A DNA stretch of 41,353 nt from Rheinheimera sp. (GCA_003543135.1 DPJG01000002.1:1-41353), one strand, 5' to 3'. Shown: positions 6,958 to 16,791, counted from the stretch's first letter. A program made the numbers and translations. Notes: a model not told the origin generated them from the sequence alone.

Positions 6958-8205
6958 TCAGCTATCTAAAGGCTTCTGGTTCAGAAACTGACTAAAATCC
7001 GGCCGGCGTAACCGGCCGCTGAGGCGGTAACAAAACACGACCCCGATACAAAGCAAAAAACTGCCAAAATACAGCGCCGGGCCACCCAGCCAGTCCAGCA
7101 CCAGGCCGCCAATCAGCGGCGACAACGAAAAACCTACAGCATATAAACTGGCAGCACCAAAATAACTGCCCCTAAGTGCAGGCGGTGCCAGCTGATCCAG
7201 ATGCACGTTCATATTGGCAAATAAAATGGCTTCACCCAGGCTTAACACCAAAGTGGCGCCCAGCCAGCCCCAGTACCATAAAATGGGGTTTAGCGCATAC
7301 CACAGCTGCGACAGCGCCAGCAGCACAATGCCCAGATAAATCCGTTTCACCACGGGCCAGCCCGACAACAGCCGCAATAACGGAAACTGACAAGTCACAA
7401 TCACCAGCGAATTTAAAATGCCCAGCGCAGCAATCAGGCTGACCAACTCGGGAAAATTGGCGCGGGTCAGATATTGGATCAGGCTGGAATCGGCATGGGC
7501 ATAAATAAAATTGATCAGGATATTGGCCACTATCACCAGTAAAAACAGCTGGTCCAGCCGCAGTATTTGCAACGTCAGCTTTAGATTCAGCCCTTTGGCA
7601 TGGTGCGGACGCTGTTGCTGTGGCGTAAAACGGTATAACCACAAAATACCAGAGCCCAAACAAGCATAAGAAAAGGCCGTCAGAAAAAAGGCGTGCTGAT
7701 TACCGCTGACACCGGCCCAGATGCCAAACAAAGGCCCAATAGCAGCACCGGCGTTCACCATAAAATACAACCCCTGCAACGCCAGCTCGCGGTCTTTGCT
7801 GTCGGGTAACAGGTCACCTAGCCAGGCTTTACTGGGTGAGTCCCATAAAGCCCGCGGCAAGGTGGACAAAAAAATACAGCCAATGACCGCTATTTTGCTT
7901 TGTGCCAGTGCAAAAGCACTAAAGGCCAGCACACCCACCAGTGCTGCCACCAGCAATAAAGGTTTGCGGCCAAATTTGTCTGACAAATAACCGGCATAAA
8001 AACCACTGACGACCGCCAGCAAAGCGGCACAGGTCAGCCAGAGCCCCACTTCAGCGGCAGACAATTGAAACTTGCGGTACAGCAATACCGCAATAAAAGG
8101 CCACACCATGTAATAACTGCCGCGGACAAAAAAATTGCCAAACAACAACATCCAGACCGGGCCCGGCAGGTTTTTTAACCGCGCAAAACTGACAAGATCC
8201 GACAC
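6958..8205 (-). CDS. Major facilitator superfamily transporter
   Basis: A 415-residue protein with about twelve hydrophobic helices and the MFS motif A between helices 2 and 3 (G-Y-L-S-D-K-F-G-R-K, near residues 62-71). The best family match is the DHA1-like drug/metabolite group, similar in style to MdtH/YceL, but the substrate cannot be read from the sequence. I chose the GTG at 8205: AAAGGAG stands five bases upstream, whereas two upstream in-frame ATGs (8238, 8229) have no ribosome site and would add residues lying across that site. The gene is divergent from the first TonB-dependent receptor. Nothing after it looks co-transcribed. Confidence 0.85.
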   Translation of the reverse strand: MSDLVSFARLKNLPGPVWMLLFGNFFVRGSYYMVWPFIAVLLYRKFQLSAAEVGLWLTCAALLAVVSGFYAGYLSDKFGRKPLLLVAALVGVLAFSAFALAQSKIAVIGCIFLSTLPRALWDSPSKAWLGDLLPDSKDRELALQGLYFMVNAGAAIGPLFGIWAGVSGNQHAFFLTAFSYACLGSGILWLYRFTPQQQRPHHAKGLNLKLTLQILRLDQLFLLVIVANILINFIYAHADSSLIQYLTRANFPELVSLIAALGILNSLVIVTCQFPLLRLLSGWPVVKRIYLGIVLLALSQLWYALNPILWYWGWLGATLVLSLGEAILFANMNVHLDQLAPPALRGSYFGAASLYAVGFSLSPLIGGLVLDWLGGPALYFGSFLLCIGVVFCYRLSGRLRRPDFSQFLNQKPLDS

Positions 8206-8650
8206 CTGCGCTCCTTTAACGGCCGGCATGGCCAGCATCAGATTCCGGGTTCAGGCGCTGCCCCCACCCGGTTTAATAAAACGGCAAGTCGCCGCAATCC
8301 AGGTTGCCCCAGCACCTTGGTCATCAGCCGCTACTGTGGAAAATTCAGTGTGTATTCTGCTTCAGACTGATTATTCCGGTTAGTGCACAAACTAACAGTT
8401 GAATTGATGAAATATCCGGCAGTATCGCCATTTTATCTGTGGCGGCACAACATAAATCCCTTTGATTTTTATTATTTAATTGCCGATTTCTGTAACAAAA
8501 CCTGACTGGCTATCAGAAATTAACTGATGCTTACAAAAAAACATCAATTTTTTGCACGACCTGCTTCAGAAAAACAAAATTTGTACTATAGATAAATGGC
8601 CGCTTCCGGGCGCAAAACAACAAAAATATCAGGTGAATAAAAGGATTATT
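8206..8650. other. Divergent intergenic region between MFS gene and receptor gene
   Basis: No coding frame is convincing. It holds the imperfect palindrome GTTAGT-GCACAA-ACTAAC at 8379-8396, which could be an operator, and a promoter candidate for the receptor at 8565-8592. The segment from 8455 to 8600 is A/T-rich, as expected for a promoter region. Confidence 0.5.
8565..8592 (+). promoter_or_regulatory. Candidate sigma-70 promoter of the first receptor gene
   Basis: TTCAGA (8565-8570) and TATAGA (8587-8592) with 16-base spacing, about 60 bases before the ATG. The -35 box is weak, the -10 box is good. Confidence 0.4.
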
Positions 8651-11257
8651 ATGAACACTACCCAACATAAACTCAGTTATTGTGCGCTAACCGTCGCTGC
8701 CGTGCTGTGCAGTCCGCAAGTATGGGCCCAGCAATCTGAGGCTGAGACAAAAAACGATAAATCTGTTGAACGTATTCAGGTCACAGGTTCCCATATTAAA
8801 AGAAACGATATTGAAGGTGCGCTGCCAGTCACTATTATCGACCGCAACATGATTGATAAATCTGGTTTTGATAACCTGCAACAACTGCTGGAACGTATGC
8901 CAGTGACAGGGGCAGGTACTTTCTCCACCCGTGGTAACAGCCAGGACTCCACCGCCAATGGTGCAGCAGCCATCAGCTTGCGCGGTTTTGGTGCTGACGC
9001 CACCCTGGTGCTGATCAACGGCCGCCGTGTTGCTACCAGCGCTTTTGCCGAAGGCATAGTGAACTCTTTTGTCGACATCAACAGTATTCCGGTGGCTGCT
9101 ATTGAGCGTATTGATATCCTCAAAGATGGTGCTTCAGCCATTTATGGTTCAGACGCTGTGGCAGGTGTGGTGAACATTGTGCTGCGCAAAGATTACACTG
9201 GCACTGAAGTCTCGCTGGGTTATGGTTCGACCACAGGACCAAGCTACGATGAAAAAACCTTCAGCACCGTCTGGGGCACAGGCGATGACAAGAGCAACGC
9301 CACCTTAATTCTGGATTATTTTAACAACGGTCAAATTGACAACTCTGAACTGGGTCGTTTTGGTACGGCCAACCAAACCCCTTATGGTGGCGAGGATTTC
9401 CGCTCCTCCCGCGGTTATCCGGGCCGTTTTATTGTGGATGGTGTGACATTACGCGACCCGGGTTGCCCAACTGGCAGCATTGCCGGCCAAACCTGTTTGT
9501 ATGACTATGGCCCGCATTCTATCGCATTGCCTGCTGCAGAACGGCTGGGTGCCATGCTGACCATGAGCCGCGAGCTGAACGACAATATCGAGATTTTCTC
9601 GGAAATGGCAGTGCAGCATAACACCTCAGTGGCTGGTGGCGCCGCCACACCGCTGGACGAAGGTGCTGGTTTAACAGTACCAGGCAGCCACCCGAATAAC
9701 CCATGGAAAAAAGACATTAAAATTGGCCGTTACCGCACAGTTGATGCCGGCAACAGACGCTGGGATATCACCTCTGACACACTGCGGTTACTGGCCGGGG
9801 TGCGGGGCGTGGTGAATAACTGGGAGTGGGAAGCTGCTGCACAAAAAGGCCGCAGTGCCGCCACTCAAACCGGTGAGCGGGATCAGGGCTGGGTACGCAC
9901 TGATTTCCTGCAAAACGAAATTAATGCCGGCCGTTACAACCCCTTTGGTGGTGTACAAAATCCGCAGTCGGTGATTGATGCTATTACCACCAGCCTGGTG
10001 CGTCGTGGTAAATCCCATCTGACGTCAGTGGATGGTCATATCAGCGGTGAACTGATGCAAATCACCCATGGCGCTATTGGTTTGGCAGCAGGTGTGGAAT
10101 ACCGCAAAGAAGACGCCCGCGACACGCCTGATGATCAATTCACCCGCGGTCTGATTTTTGGTACAGAGTCGGTATCTGCAGCTGCCGGTCGCTCACAAAA
10201 AGCTGCTTATATTGAGCTGTCGGTGCCTGTACTGGAAAACCTCGAACTGCAACTGGCCGAACGTTATGACCACTACAGCGATTTTGGCGGTACAGCCAAT
10301 CCAAAAGTGGCCTTCCATTACACACCGTCTGACACTGTGACAGTACGCGGCTCCTGGAGTCAGGGTTTCCGCGCGCCTTCACTGGCGCAGATTGGCCTTG
10401 GCCCGTCCCAGGAATCGCAATTTTTTGTTGATACCTTTTTATGCCCAACCAACAATCCGGCCAACCCGGCTTGTGCCTCCACTGACTACACCATTATTTT
10501 TGCCGGTAACCCAAACCTGAAAGCCGAAGAATCGGAAAGCTGGAACCTGGGCTTAGTCTGGCAGGTGAATGATGCGCTGGACTTCAGTATGGACTTATGG
10601 AGCATCACACAAGACAACAAAATTGATGAAGTGCCTTTTGGTGAGGTGTATCAGGCCGAGTGTGGCAAACAAAACAGCACCATTTGTATCCGTTTTGCGC
10701 CGTTACCAGGCCAGACTTTAGGTACGCTGGACCGCATTAACAACGGTTATTTTAACGTCAGTTCCCAGGCAGCGAGAGGTCTGGATTTATCCGCCAACTA
10801 CAAATTGGATCTGGCACAAAACGGCGTCGTCAAACTGAACCTGGAATGGACTTACCTGGACGAGTTTGAAAAAGACAAAGTTTCTTATGCCGGTGAATAC
10901 CGGTATCCACAATACCGCTGGGTGGCAGGCGCCGACTGGAACCTGAATGACTGGGGGGTGGCAGGCTCGTTATCTTATATCGGCGAATTTGAAGATACGC
11001 CGGATATCAATTTTGACGGTACCCTGGACTTTGACACTGAAACTTCAAGAATGGTTGATTCACAACTGACAGTTGATACCCAGCTGTATTACAACTGGGA
11101 TGCCAGCACCAAACTGATGCTGGGTGTCAGCAATCTGCTGGATGAAGAACCTCCATTTGCCGCAGGTGACGGTGATGGTGACTTGTATGGTTATGTCACC
11201 AGCATTTACAGCCCACGCGGCCGTTATGTGTATGCCAAGGTCAGCTACAAGTTCTGA
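8651..11257 (+). CDS. TonB-dependent outer-membrane receptor (first)
   Basis: An 868-residue outer-membrane receptor. It begins with a Sec signal peptide (cut near VWA-QQ), then the sequence ERIQVTGSHIKR, which serves as the usual RIxVTGSxI lead-in to the plug domain. The plug (about 45-165) has the typical SLRGFGADATLVLINGRRV and GSDAVAGVVNIVL motifs. The remainder is a beta-barrel ending in a C-terminal aromatic strand, Y-V-Y-A-K-V-S-Y-K-F, whose final Phe is the outer-membrane assembly signal. Such receptors import siderophores, vitamin B12, carbohydrates or peptides using TonB energy; substrate is unknown here, although the nearby peptidases and amino-acid exporter suggest peptide-derived nutrients. 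The start at 8651 is set by AAGGA and the signal peptide; an upstream in-frame ATG adds a non-signal leader. Confidence 0.9.
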   Translation: MNTTQHKLSYCALTVAAVLCSPQVWAQQSEAETKNDKSVERIQVTGSHIKRNDIEGALPVTIIDRNMIDKSGFDNLQQLLERMPVTGAGTFSTRGNSQDSTANGAAAISLRGFGADATLVLINGRRVATSAFAEGIVNSFVDINSIPVAAIERIDILKDGASAIYGSDAVAGVVNIVLRKDYTGTEVSLGYGSTTGPSYDEKTFSTVWGTGDDKSNATLILDYFNNGQIDNSELGRFGTANQTPYGGEDFRSSRGYPGRFIVDGVTLRDPGCPTGSIAGQTCLYDYGPHSIALPAAERLGAMLTMSRELNDNIEIFSEMAVQHNTSVAGGAATPLDEGAGLTVPGSHPNNPWKKDIKIGRYRTVDAGNRRWDITSDTLRLLAGVRGVVNNWEWEAAAQKGRSAATQTGERDQGWVRTDFLQNEINAGRYNPFGGVQNPQSVIDAITTSLVRRGKSHLTSVDGHISGELMQITHGAIGLAAGVEYRKEDARDTPDDQFTRGLIFGTESVSAAAGRSQKAAYIELSVPVLENLELQLAERYDHYSDFGGTANPKVAFHYTPSDTVTVRGSWSQGFRAPSLAQIGLGPSQESQFFVDTFLCPTNNPANPACASTDYTIIFAGNPNLKAEESESWNLGLVWQVNDALDFSMDLWSITQDNKIDEVPFGEVYQAECGKQNSTICIRFAPLPGQTLGTLDRINNGYFNVSSQAARGLDLSANYKLDLAQNGVVKLNLEWTYLDEFEKDKVSYAGEYRYPQYRWVAGADWNLNDWGVAGSLSYIGEFEDTPDINFDGTLDFDTETSRMVDSQLTVDTQLYYNWDASTKLMLGVSNLLDEEPPFAAGDGDGDLYGYVTSIYSPRGRYVYAKVSYKF

Positions 11258-11267
11258 TCTTAACCCG

Positions 11268-11300
11268 GCTGGGCAGGCGAATGCCTGCTCAGCTGTTTTT
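11268..11300 (+). terminator. Intrinsic terminator of the first receptor gene
   Basis: Arms of 11 bases (11268-11278 and 11283-11293, one G-T pair) enclose GAAT and are followed by TGTTTTT. The distal arm overlaps the stop codon of the convergent Lrp gene. Confidence 0.7.
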
Positions 11301-11744
11301 ATTGTCCCCGTCTTTATTAATCCATTCGCTAAGCACCATATGGGTGGTGATCCGCACCACTGCAGGTTCAGCATCCAGTAACTCCCTGATCTGATGCAAC
11401 CTGGCTACCGAGGGCGCCTCAACAAACACCATTAAATCGGTTTCGCCACTGATGCCATGACAACGGCGGATCTCGGGGATTTGCAGTAATTTGGGGATAA
11501 TGTCAGCGCAACGGGCGCTGTTATGCTCAATGGCAAAATAAGCAGACACCAAAGCACCGGCGGCAGGCTGTAACAACACCTGATAACCGCGGATCACGCC
11601 ACTTTGTTCCAGCCGCTTTAACCGCTCTGACACAGCACTACGCGATAAATGAATGCTGCTGGCGATTGCCGAAACACTCTGGCGGGCATCCTGTTGTAAT
11701 GCCGCGATGATCTGCTGGTCAAACTTATCTAACCCGGTGTGCAT
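11289..11744 (-). CDS. Lrp/AsnC family transcriptional regulator
   Basis: A 151-residue regulator of standard Lrp/AsnC length. Residues 4-62 form the winged-helix domain (LDKFDQQIIAALQQDAR, then the recognition helix SRSAVSERLKRLEQSGVIRGY); residues 70-145 form the RAM ligand-binding domain with the G-x-x-D-x-M-V turn (GETDLMVFVEA). These proteins bind amino acids and act as octamers or dimers on palindromic AT-rich sites. The ATG at 11744 follows AGGAG at seven bases; a TTG two codons upstream lies too close to it. The gene is divergent from the YjeH-like exporter with a 138-bp shared region, so it most likely controls that exporter in response to an amino acid. Confidence 0.9.
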   Translation of the reverse strand: MHTGLDKFDQQIIAALQQDARQSVSAIASSIHLSRSAVSERLKRLEQSGVIRGYQVLLQPAAGALVSAYFAIEHNSARCADIIPKLLQIPEIRRCHGISGETDLMVFVEAPSVARLHQIRELLDAEPAVVRITTHMVLSEWINKDGDNKNS

Positions 11745-11882
11745 GCTCAATCTCCTGCCGCTTGAGACAATAAAGTTATTTTGCCGGTGAAAACAACGTT
11801 TTGCCGCCTGGTTCCGTCATCTTGTTGGCGCGCGCTAAGTTATCATATTGGTCATCACTTCAGAGGATGGCAGCAGCATCGC
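11745..11882. promoter_or_regulatory. Shared divergent control region of lrp-like and yjeH-like genes
   Basis: The 138 bp between the two start codons contains AT-rich patches (AATAAAGTTATTTTG at 11770-11784 and AGTTATCATATTG near 11838-11850) that could provide the exporter -10 box and Lrp-type contacts. No single promoter is clear enough to call. Confidence 0.45.
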
Positions 11883-13169
11883 ATGCAAAAAAATTCTTCC
11901 AAAACCACAGAAAAACAGCAGGGGATTGGCCTGTGGCAGGGCGCGGCCTTATTGGCTACCACTTTGTTGGGCACTGGTGTGTTTATTTTGCCGCAGCTCA
12001 GCATTCAGTTTGCCGGAGCCAGCGCTTTGCCGGCCTGGCTGCTGCTGACGCTGTTGTCGGTGCCTATTACCATTGTTTTTGCCAAATTAGCCAGTGTGTT
12101 ACCCCACGCCGCCGGCCCCGCCCATTTTGTTGCCGAAGCCTTTGGTAGTTTGGCCGGCCGGCTGACCGGATTGTTATTTATGCTGGTGGTGCCGCTTGGC
12201 GCTTCGGCGGCCATGATGATGACGTTTTCTTTTATTGCGCCCTGGCTGGGTACACAGGCGGCACTGCCGGTTGAACTTGGGTTATTGCTGTTGTTGTGGC
12301 TATTAAACCGCCGTGGTTTTCAGCTCTCTGCCAGGCTGCAGCTGGCGTTAACCTTAGCCATAGTGGCGGTGGTACTGTTGATGCTGGCCGGCTTTGTGTA
12401 TTTCACACCATCCTCAGCTCAGCCGTTGCAGATGTGGCCCCAACAAACCCAACTGGCTGGCTTTTCGGCGGCGCTTGCCATTGGTTTCTGGAGTTTTCTC
12501 GGGGTAGAAGCCATGACCCATTTAGCCCAGGATTTTCGCGACCCCAAACGGCATTTATTACCGGCGCTGCTGCTGGGGTTATTGCTGGTAGGGCTGATTT
12601 ATCTTGGCTGCAGTTATTTATTGCTGGTGCTGGCAGCGCCCGGTGAAAACCTCAGCATGGCGCAGGGGTTTGACCGGCTGTTTGGCGCAGGGGGCGCCTT
12701 GCTGATTGGGGTTTTGGGTTTGTGCAGTGGCCTTGCCACCGTGAATGTGTACACCGCCAGTGTCGCCCGGCTGTGCCAGAGTTTTAGCGCCGCCGGCGTA
12801 TTGCCGGCCCTGTTAGCACCACTGAATCGTTATCAGATGCCACAACGCGCCTTAAGTTTTATGTTAAGCCTGATGGCAATGGTGCTGCTGGGCTCAGCCT
12901 GGTTTGGCGCTGGTCTGGAAGATTTAATAGGTTGGGTGAACGGCGTTTTTGTACTGATTTATTTGGCAAGTATGGCCGCTGCTTTACGTTTATTGTCGCG
13001 CCGTTACCAGCCGCTGGCCTGGATCAGCCTTGTTGTCTGTGCGGCAGTAGCCTGGATTTTAGGCATGGCGATGTTATACGCGCTGCTGATTGTATTGCTG
13101 GGCTGGCCACTGCTGTATTGGCAACAACAGTGGCAACAACGCCGGCTGCAGGCAGAAATTCCGCAATAA
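11883..13169 (+). CDS. yjeH: YjeH-like L-methionine/branched-chain amino acid exporter
   Basis: A 428-residue APC-superfamily permease with about twelve hydrophobic helices. The first helix carries GLWQGAALLATTLLGTGVFILPQL, which aligns with the corresponding start of E. coli YjeH (GIGLLSTSLLGTGVFAVPAL). Other shared blocks are FWSFLGVEAMTHLAQDFRDPKRH (YjeH FWCFVGLEAFAHLASEFKNPERD) and a NVYTASVARL region. YjeH exports methionine, leucine, isoleucine and valine. The ATG at 11883 gives an N-terminus matching the family; its ribosome site is weak, and longer upstream frames lack homology. The divergent Lrp/AsnC gene is the expected regulator. The gene ends near a strong bidirectional terminator. 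Confidence 0.85.
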   Translation: MQKNSSKTTEKQQGIGLWQGAALLATTLLGTGVFILPQLSIQFAGASALPAWLLLTLLSVPITIVFAKLASVLPHAAGPAHFVAEAFGSLAGRLTGLLFMLVVPLGASAAMMMTFSFIAPWLGTQAALPVELGLLLLLWLLNRRGFQLSARLQLALTLAIVAVVLLMLAGFVYFTPSSAQPLQMWPQQTQLAGFSAALAIGFWSFLGVEAMTHLAQDFRDPKRHLLPALLLGLLLVGLIYLGCSYLLLVLAAPGENLSMAQGFDRLFGAGGALLIGVLGLCSGLATVNVYTASVARLCQSFSAAGVLPALLAPLNRYQMPQRALSFMLSLMAMVLLGSAWFGAGLEDLIGWVNGVFVLIYLASMAAALRLLSRRYQPLAWISLVVCAAVAWILGMAMLYALLIVLLGWPLLYWQQQWQQRRLQAEIPQ

Positions 13170-13230
13170 CAGCAGCTGTTGCGGCAGGGTCAGTTTGTTA
13201 GCCGCTGAGCCGGGCATAATCTGCCAATAA

Positions 13231-13258
13231 AAAAAGGAGCTGATTACAGCTCCTTTTT
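13231..13258. terminator. Bidirectional terminator between yjeH-like gene and exported protein gene
   Basis: Perfect arms AAAAAGGAGCTG and CAGCTCCTTTTT around ATTA. T runs are present on both strands, so it ends transcription of both convergent genes. Confidence 0.9.
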
Positions 13259-13276
13259 CACATCACAACAACAGAT

Positions 13277-15040
13277 TTATTGACCAGCGCTGGTAGCCGG
13301 TGCAGCTGCAGCAGTCTGTGCTTTGGCACTGACCTGCATTTGAGACTGCAACACAAAACCCTGATTATTAATGTTCACGCTCATCTGCATTTTCATATCG
13401 CTGTTGGCAAAAGTCTGGAAGTCGGCTGGCACTTCTTCACCTGTAGCAGCCATTGCCTGCTGCATGGTTTTAAAGAAGCTGCCGTAGTCCAGACCAAAAC
13501 TTAATAAACCATTTTTGCTTAAGCTTTCTTTACCAATCTCAGCAGACTGCGCCTTACCTTTGTCACCGACATACAACAATAAGTGACTGTCGGTCATCGC
13601 CAGTTTTGGCTGTACGCCCAAAACCGCCACTTCCGGCACCACAGCAGCTACATCCAGCTCTTCACCGGCAGCAGGCAGCGCAACCGCAGCCAGTGGTGGA
13701 TAAAAGGCTTTGATACCTTCAACAAAAGCACGGGCGTTGGTGGCAGAAATGGTTAATAACGCATCGGCATTTTTTGGGCTGCCATTGGTTAAATCCAGCT
13801 CCACGTCATGCAGAGTGACCGACATACCTTGTAAACCACTGGCCATTCCGGCCATCGCCAGCGCCGCCAGCGGGTTATTTTGTTTGGCTTGCTGCTGCAT
13901 TTGCGCCAGAGGTTCACAGCTGTACGCAGGCTCAGTCAGACCAGTCCAGAGTTTGTTCAGCGTTGGTGCCAGTTGCGCCACATCCAGGCCCACAGCCGTA
14001 TGCAGCATGGCGCTGTTGGCCGGGTCTTGCAGTTGCGCAGGAATAAAACCACGCAGGGCCGATAACTGAGCCACAGTGTCGGCATTTTCAGTTGGCACTA
14101 ACAACCGGCCTGACACTTTAATTTTGCTGGCATCTTTCAGGTCAAACTGACTGTCCATATACAAACCAGGCCAGCTTTTGCTGATAGCTGCCACATCGGC
14201 CACACAAGCAGGATTACGCCATGCCGCCAGCGCCACCGCCAGCTCCTGACCAAACACTGCATTCACGTCTTTGGCCAGACGGTTGCCGTCTGTGCTGGTG
14301 ACAAACTTCAGCAGCTGCTCAGAGCTGAGAAATCCAACAGAGTCTTTATTTAACTGGTATTTTTTCTGCACGTCGGCCAGCAGGCTGGTATTAGCCAGGT
14401 TGTGCTCAGGCTGAGCCGCCTGCACCACAATAGCCAGATGCTGCGCATCAAATTTGTCGGAGCTCAGCGCCAGAGTGGCAAAACCATTTTTTACCGACAC
14501 CAGAAAATCCAGCGCCACGTCTTCTTTCACTAAGCGGTACTGACGGTATTTCACATCATTAATTTGCTGGGCTACATGGCTGAAACCACTGCTTTTTTCG
14601 GCTTCATCAAATAAACGCCAGAACGCCGCTTCGTCACCCAGCTCAATCCGCATCACCGGAGACATGCCCACCAGATACACCAGACTGCGCATCTGCGGTT
14701 TGACACCTGTGCTGGCGCTCAGATTGGCCGGATCCGACAAAGCTTTCATATAAGTTTGCAGCAGCGCCAGCACAAATTTGTTTTGTGCTTCGTTGCTTTC
14801 ATTCAGCATGTCACCAAATGCCTGCTGCATATTGGCGTCGTAATATTGTGGGCCCATGCCGAGGCTGGTCAGGTAACTGCCTAAATCAATCGGCGTAAAC
14901 TGGCCGGAAAATAACGCTGTATCGGCAGGCACATAAGCCAGCTCCGCCAGCTCAGGGACCGCACCACTTTTACCGGCAAACTGGTAATAAGCCAAAGCGC
15001 CGGCGGCGACAACGGCAACTGCAATAAGGGTCTTACGCAT
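13277..15040 (-). CDS. Large exported protein of unknown function
   Basis: A 587-residue protein with an N-terminal hydrophobic segment (about 4-20, RKTLIAVAVVAAGALAYY) that may be a signal anchor, since no clean cleavage site follows. The rest is soluble, rich in Ala, Leu, Gln and Lys, with repeated 'D...LYVGD / LLLYVGDKGKA' and 'ADTALF' elements. Such sequences resemble DUF3352-type periplasmic proteins that begin with VPADTALF. It ends in a low-complexity Ala-rich tail (KAQTAAAAPATSAGQ). Two Cys pairs (around 280 and 375) may form a disulfide. The ATG at 15040 has AGGAG eight bases upstream; a GTG three codons earlier overlaps that site. No catalytic motif is seen. The gene is monocistronic with a shared terminator. 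I assign no function. Confidence 0.8.
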   Translation of the reverse strand: MRKTLIAVAVVAAGALAYYQFAGKSGAVPELAELAYVPADTALFSGQFTPIDLGSYLTSLGMGPQYYDANMQQAFGDMLNESNEAQNKFVLALLQTYMKALSDPANLSASTGVKPQMRSLVYLVGMSPVMRIELGDEAAFWRLFDEAEKSSGFSHVAQQINDVKYRQYRLVKEDVALDFLVSVKNGFATLALSSDKFDAQHLAIVVQAAQPEHNLANTSLLADVQKKYQLNKDSVGFLSSEQLLKFVTSTDGNRLAKDVNAVFGQELAVALAAWRNPACVADVAAISKSWPGLYMDSQFDLKDASKIKVSGRLLVPTENADTVAQLSALRGFIPAQLQDPANSAMLHTAVGLDVAQLAPTLNKLWTGLTEPAYSCEPLAQMQQQAKQNNPLAALAMAGMASGLQGMSVTLHDVELDLTNGSPKNADALLTISATNARAFVEGIKAFYPPLAAVALPAAGEELDVAAVVPEVAVLGVQPKLAMTDSHLLLYVGDKGKAQSAEIGKESLSKNGLLSFGLDYGSFFKTMQQAMAATGEEVPADFQTFANSDMKMQMSVNINNQGFVLQSQMQVSAKAQTAAAAPATSAGQ

Positions 15041-15180
15041 TTTTTCCACTCCTGTTGGTCATTGCAAGACCTGAGTCTTTGCAGTGCAAGCTTAGGGTGA
15101 GGACACCCTGTTTGTTATCAATCGTTTACGTCATATTAACCAGCATCTGCCGCCGCTACAAGCTCTGCCAACGAGCCGGC

Positions 15181-16791
15181 TTAACCGGCCTGCTGAGTCA
15201 TGGCCAGGGCGACAGCTTCGGCCACTTTAATACCATCGATACCGGCCGATAAAATACCGCCGGCGTAACCCGCGCCTTCACCGGCCGGGTACAAACCTTT
15301 GATATTGATACTCTGGAAATCCGCGCCTCTTTTAATACAAATAGGTGACGAAGTGCGGGTTTCTACCCCTGTTAATAAACCTTCAGGCCGGGCAAAACCT
15401 TTAATTTGTTTATCAAAAGCCGGAATGGCTTCGCGGATAGCGGCTATTACATAATCCGGTAACACTTTTGATAAGTCGGTCAGTTTTACACCCGGGGTAT
15501 AAGAAGGTTCGACATCACCCAGCTCAGCCGAGGCTTTACCGGCCAGGAAGTCGCCAATCAGCTGCGCCGGCGCGTCATAATTGCCACCGCCCAGCTCAAA
15601 AGCCTGAGCTTCCAGCTTGCGCTGTAACTCGATACCGGCCAGCGGATGGCCGGGGTAATCCCGCTCAGGGTCTATGCCAACCACGATGGCGCTGTTGGCG
15701 TTACGCTCATTACGCGAATATTGGCTCATGCCATTGGTGACCACCCGGCCTTCTTCCGAAGCGGCGGCCACCACAGTGCCACCAGGGCACATACAAAAAC
15801 TGTACACAGTGCGGCCATTGTCGCAGTGATGCACCAGTTTGTAGTCGGCAGCACCTAAGATGGGGTTGCCGGCGTTAGGGCCAAAGCGACATTCGTCAAT
15901 CATCGACTGTTTGTGTTCAATGCGAAACCCAACCGAAAAAGGTTTGGCTTCGATATACACACCACGTTTAAACAACATTTCAAAAGTGTCGCGGGCACTG
16001 TGTCCGACAGACAGCACCACATGTTTGCTGTGCAAGGTTTCGCCGTTGGATAACTGCAGGCCGGTTAACTGGCCATTCTCAATCAGCACATCGTCAACCC
16101 TGGTGCTAAAGCGGATTTCACCACCCAGTTCAAGAATACGGGCACGCATTTTTTCCACCATAGTCACCAGTTTAAAGGTGCCGATATGGGGTTTGCTGAC
16201 ATACATAATTTCGTCCGGCGCGCCGGCCTCGACAAATTCGGTCAGCACTTTGCGGCCATAATGTTTTGGATCTTTCACCTGGCTGTATAACTTGCCATCA
16301 GAAAAAGTACCAGCGCCACCTTCACCAAACTGCACATTGGATTCGGTATTCAGTGGTTTTTTCCGCCAGAAACCAAAGGTGTCTTTGGTGCGTTCCCGCA
16401 CTTCTTTCCCACGCTCGAGAATAATGGGTTTAAAGCCCATTTGCGCCAGCAACAAACCGGCAAATAAACCACAAGGCCCAAGGCCAACCACCACAGGTCT
16501 TTCATTGAGGACGGCGGGCGCCTTGGCGACAAATTTGTAGCTGGTGTCGGGGGATGGTTTGACATGCGGATCTTTGGCAAATTTTTGCAGTAATTTTGCT
16601 TCCTGCTCCACCTCAACATCGAGCGTGTAAATCAGCTGAATATCGGTTTTTTTCCGGGCGTCATAACCCCGTTTAAACATGCTGAAACTTTTTAATTGGG
16701 CAGGCAAGATGCCTAATTTGCTGACAATAGCGGCGGGTAAAGCGGCTTCATCGTGGTTCAGCGGTAATTTAATTTCGGTTAAACGGATCAT
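15181..16791 (-). CDS. COG2509-type FAD-dependent oxidoreductase
   Basis: A 536-residue flavoprotein. Residues 1-90 form a small alpha/beta domain of the kind found in this family (KSFSMFKRGYDARKK). The FAD-binding motif G103-L-G-P-C-G108 follows, then LERGKEVRERTKD, and the family hallmark FGEGGAGTFSDGKLYSQ. A second nucleotide motif, CPGGTVVAAASEEGRVVTNGMS, and the C-terminal GEGAGYAGGILSAGIDG complete the architecture. The family is widespread in bacteria and annotated as uncharacterised FAD-dependent dehydrogenase; no substrate is known. The ATG at 16791 has AGGAAA six bases ahead. It is divergent from fdxA across about 195 bp, so the ferredoxin could be an electron partner, but this is only inference. 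Confidence 0.88.
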   Translation of the reverse strand: MIRLTEIKLPLNHDEAALPAAIVSKLGILPAQLKSFSMFKRGYDARKKTDIQLIYTLDVEVEQEAKLLQKFAKDPHVKPSPDTSYKFVAKAPAVLNERPVVVGLGPCGLFAGLLLAQMGFKPIILERGKEVRERTKDTFGFWRKKPLNTESNVQFGEGGAGTFSDGKLYSQVKDPKHYGRKVLTEFVEAGAPDEIMYVSKPHIGTFKLVTMVEKMRARILELGGEIRFSTRVDDVLIENGQLTGLQLSNGETLHSKHVVLSVGHSARDTFEMLFKRGVYIEAKPFSVGFRIEHKQSMIDECRFGPNAGNPILGAADYKLVHHCDNGRTVYSFCMCPGGTVVAAASEEGRVVTNGMSQYSRNERNANSAIVVGIDPERDYPGHPLAGIELQRKLEAQAFELGGGNYDAPAQLIGDFLAGKASAELGDVEPSYTPGVKLTDLSKVLPDYVIAAIREAIPAFDKQIKGFARPEGLLTGVETRTSSPICIKRGADFQSINIKGLYPAGEGAGYAGGILSAGIDGIKVAEAVALAMTQQAG

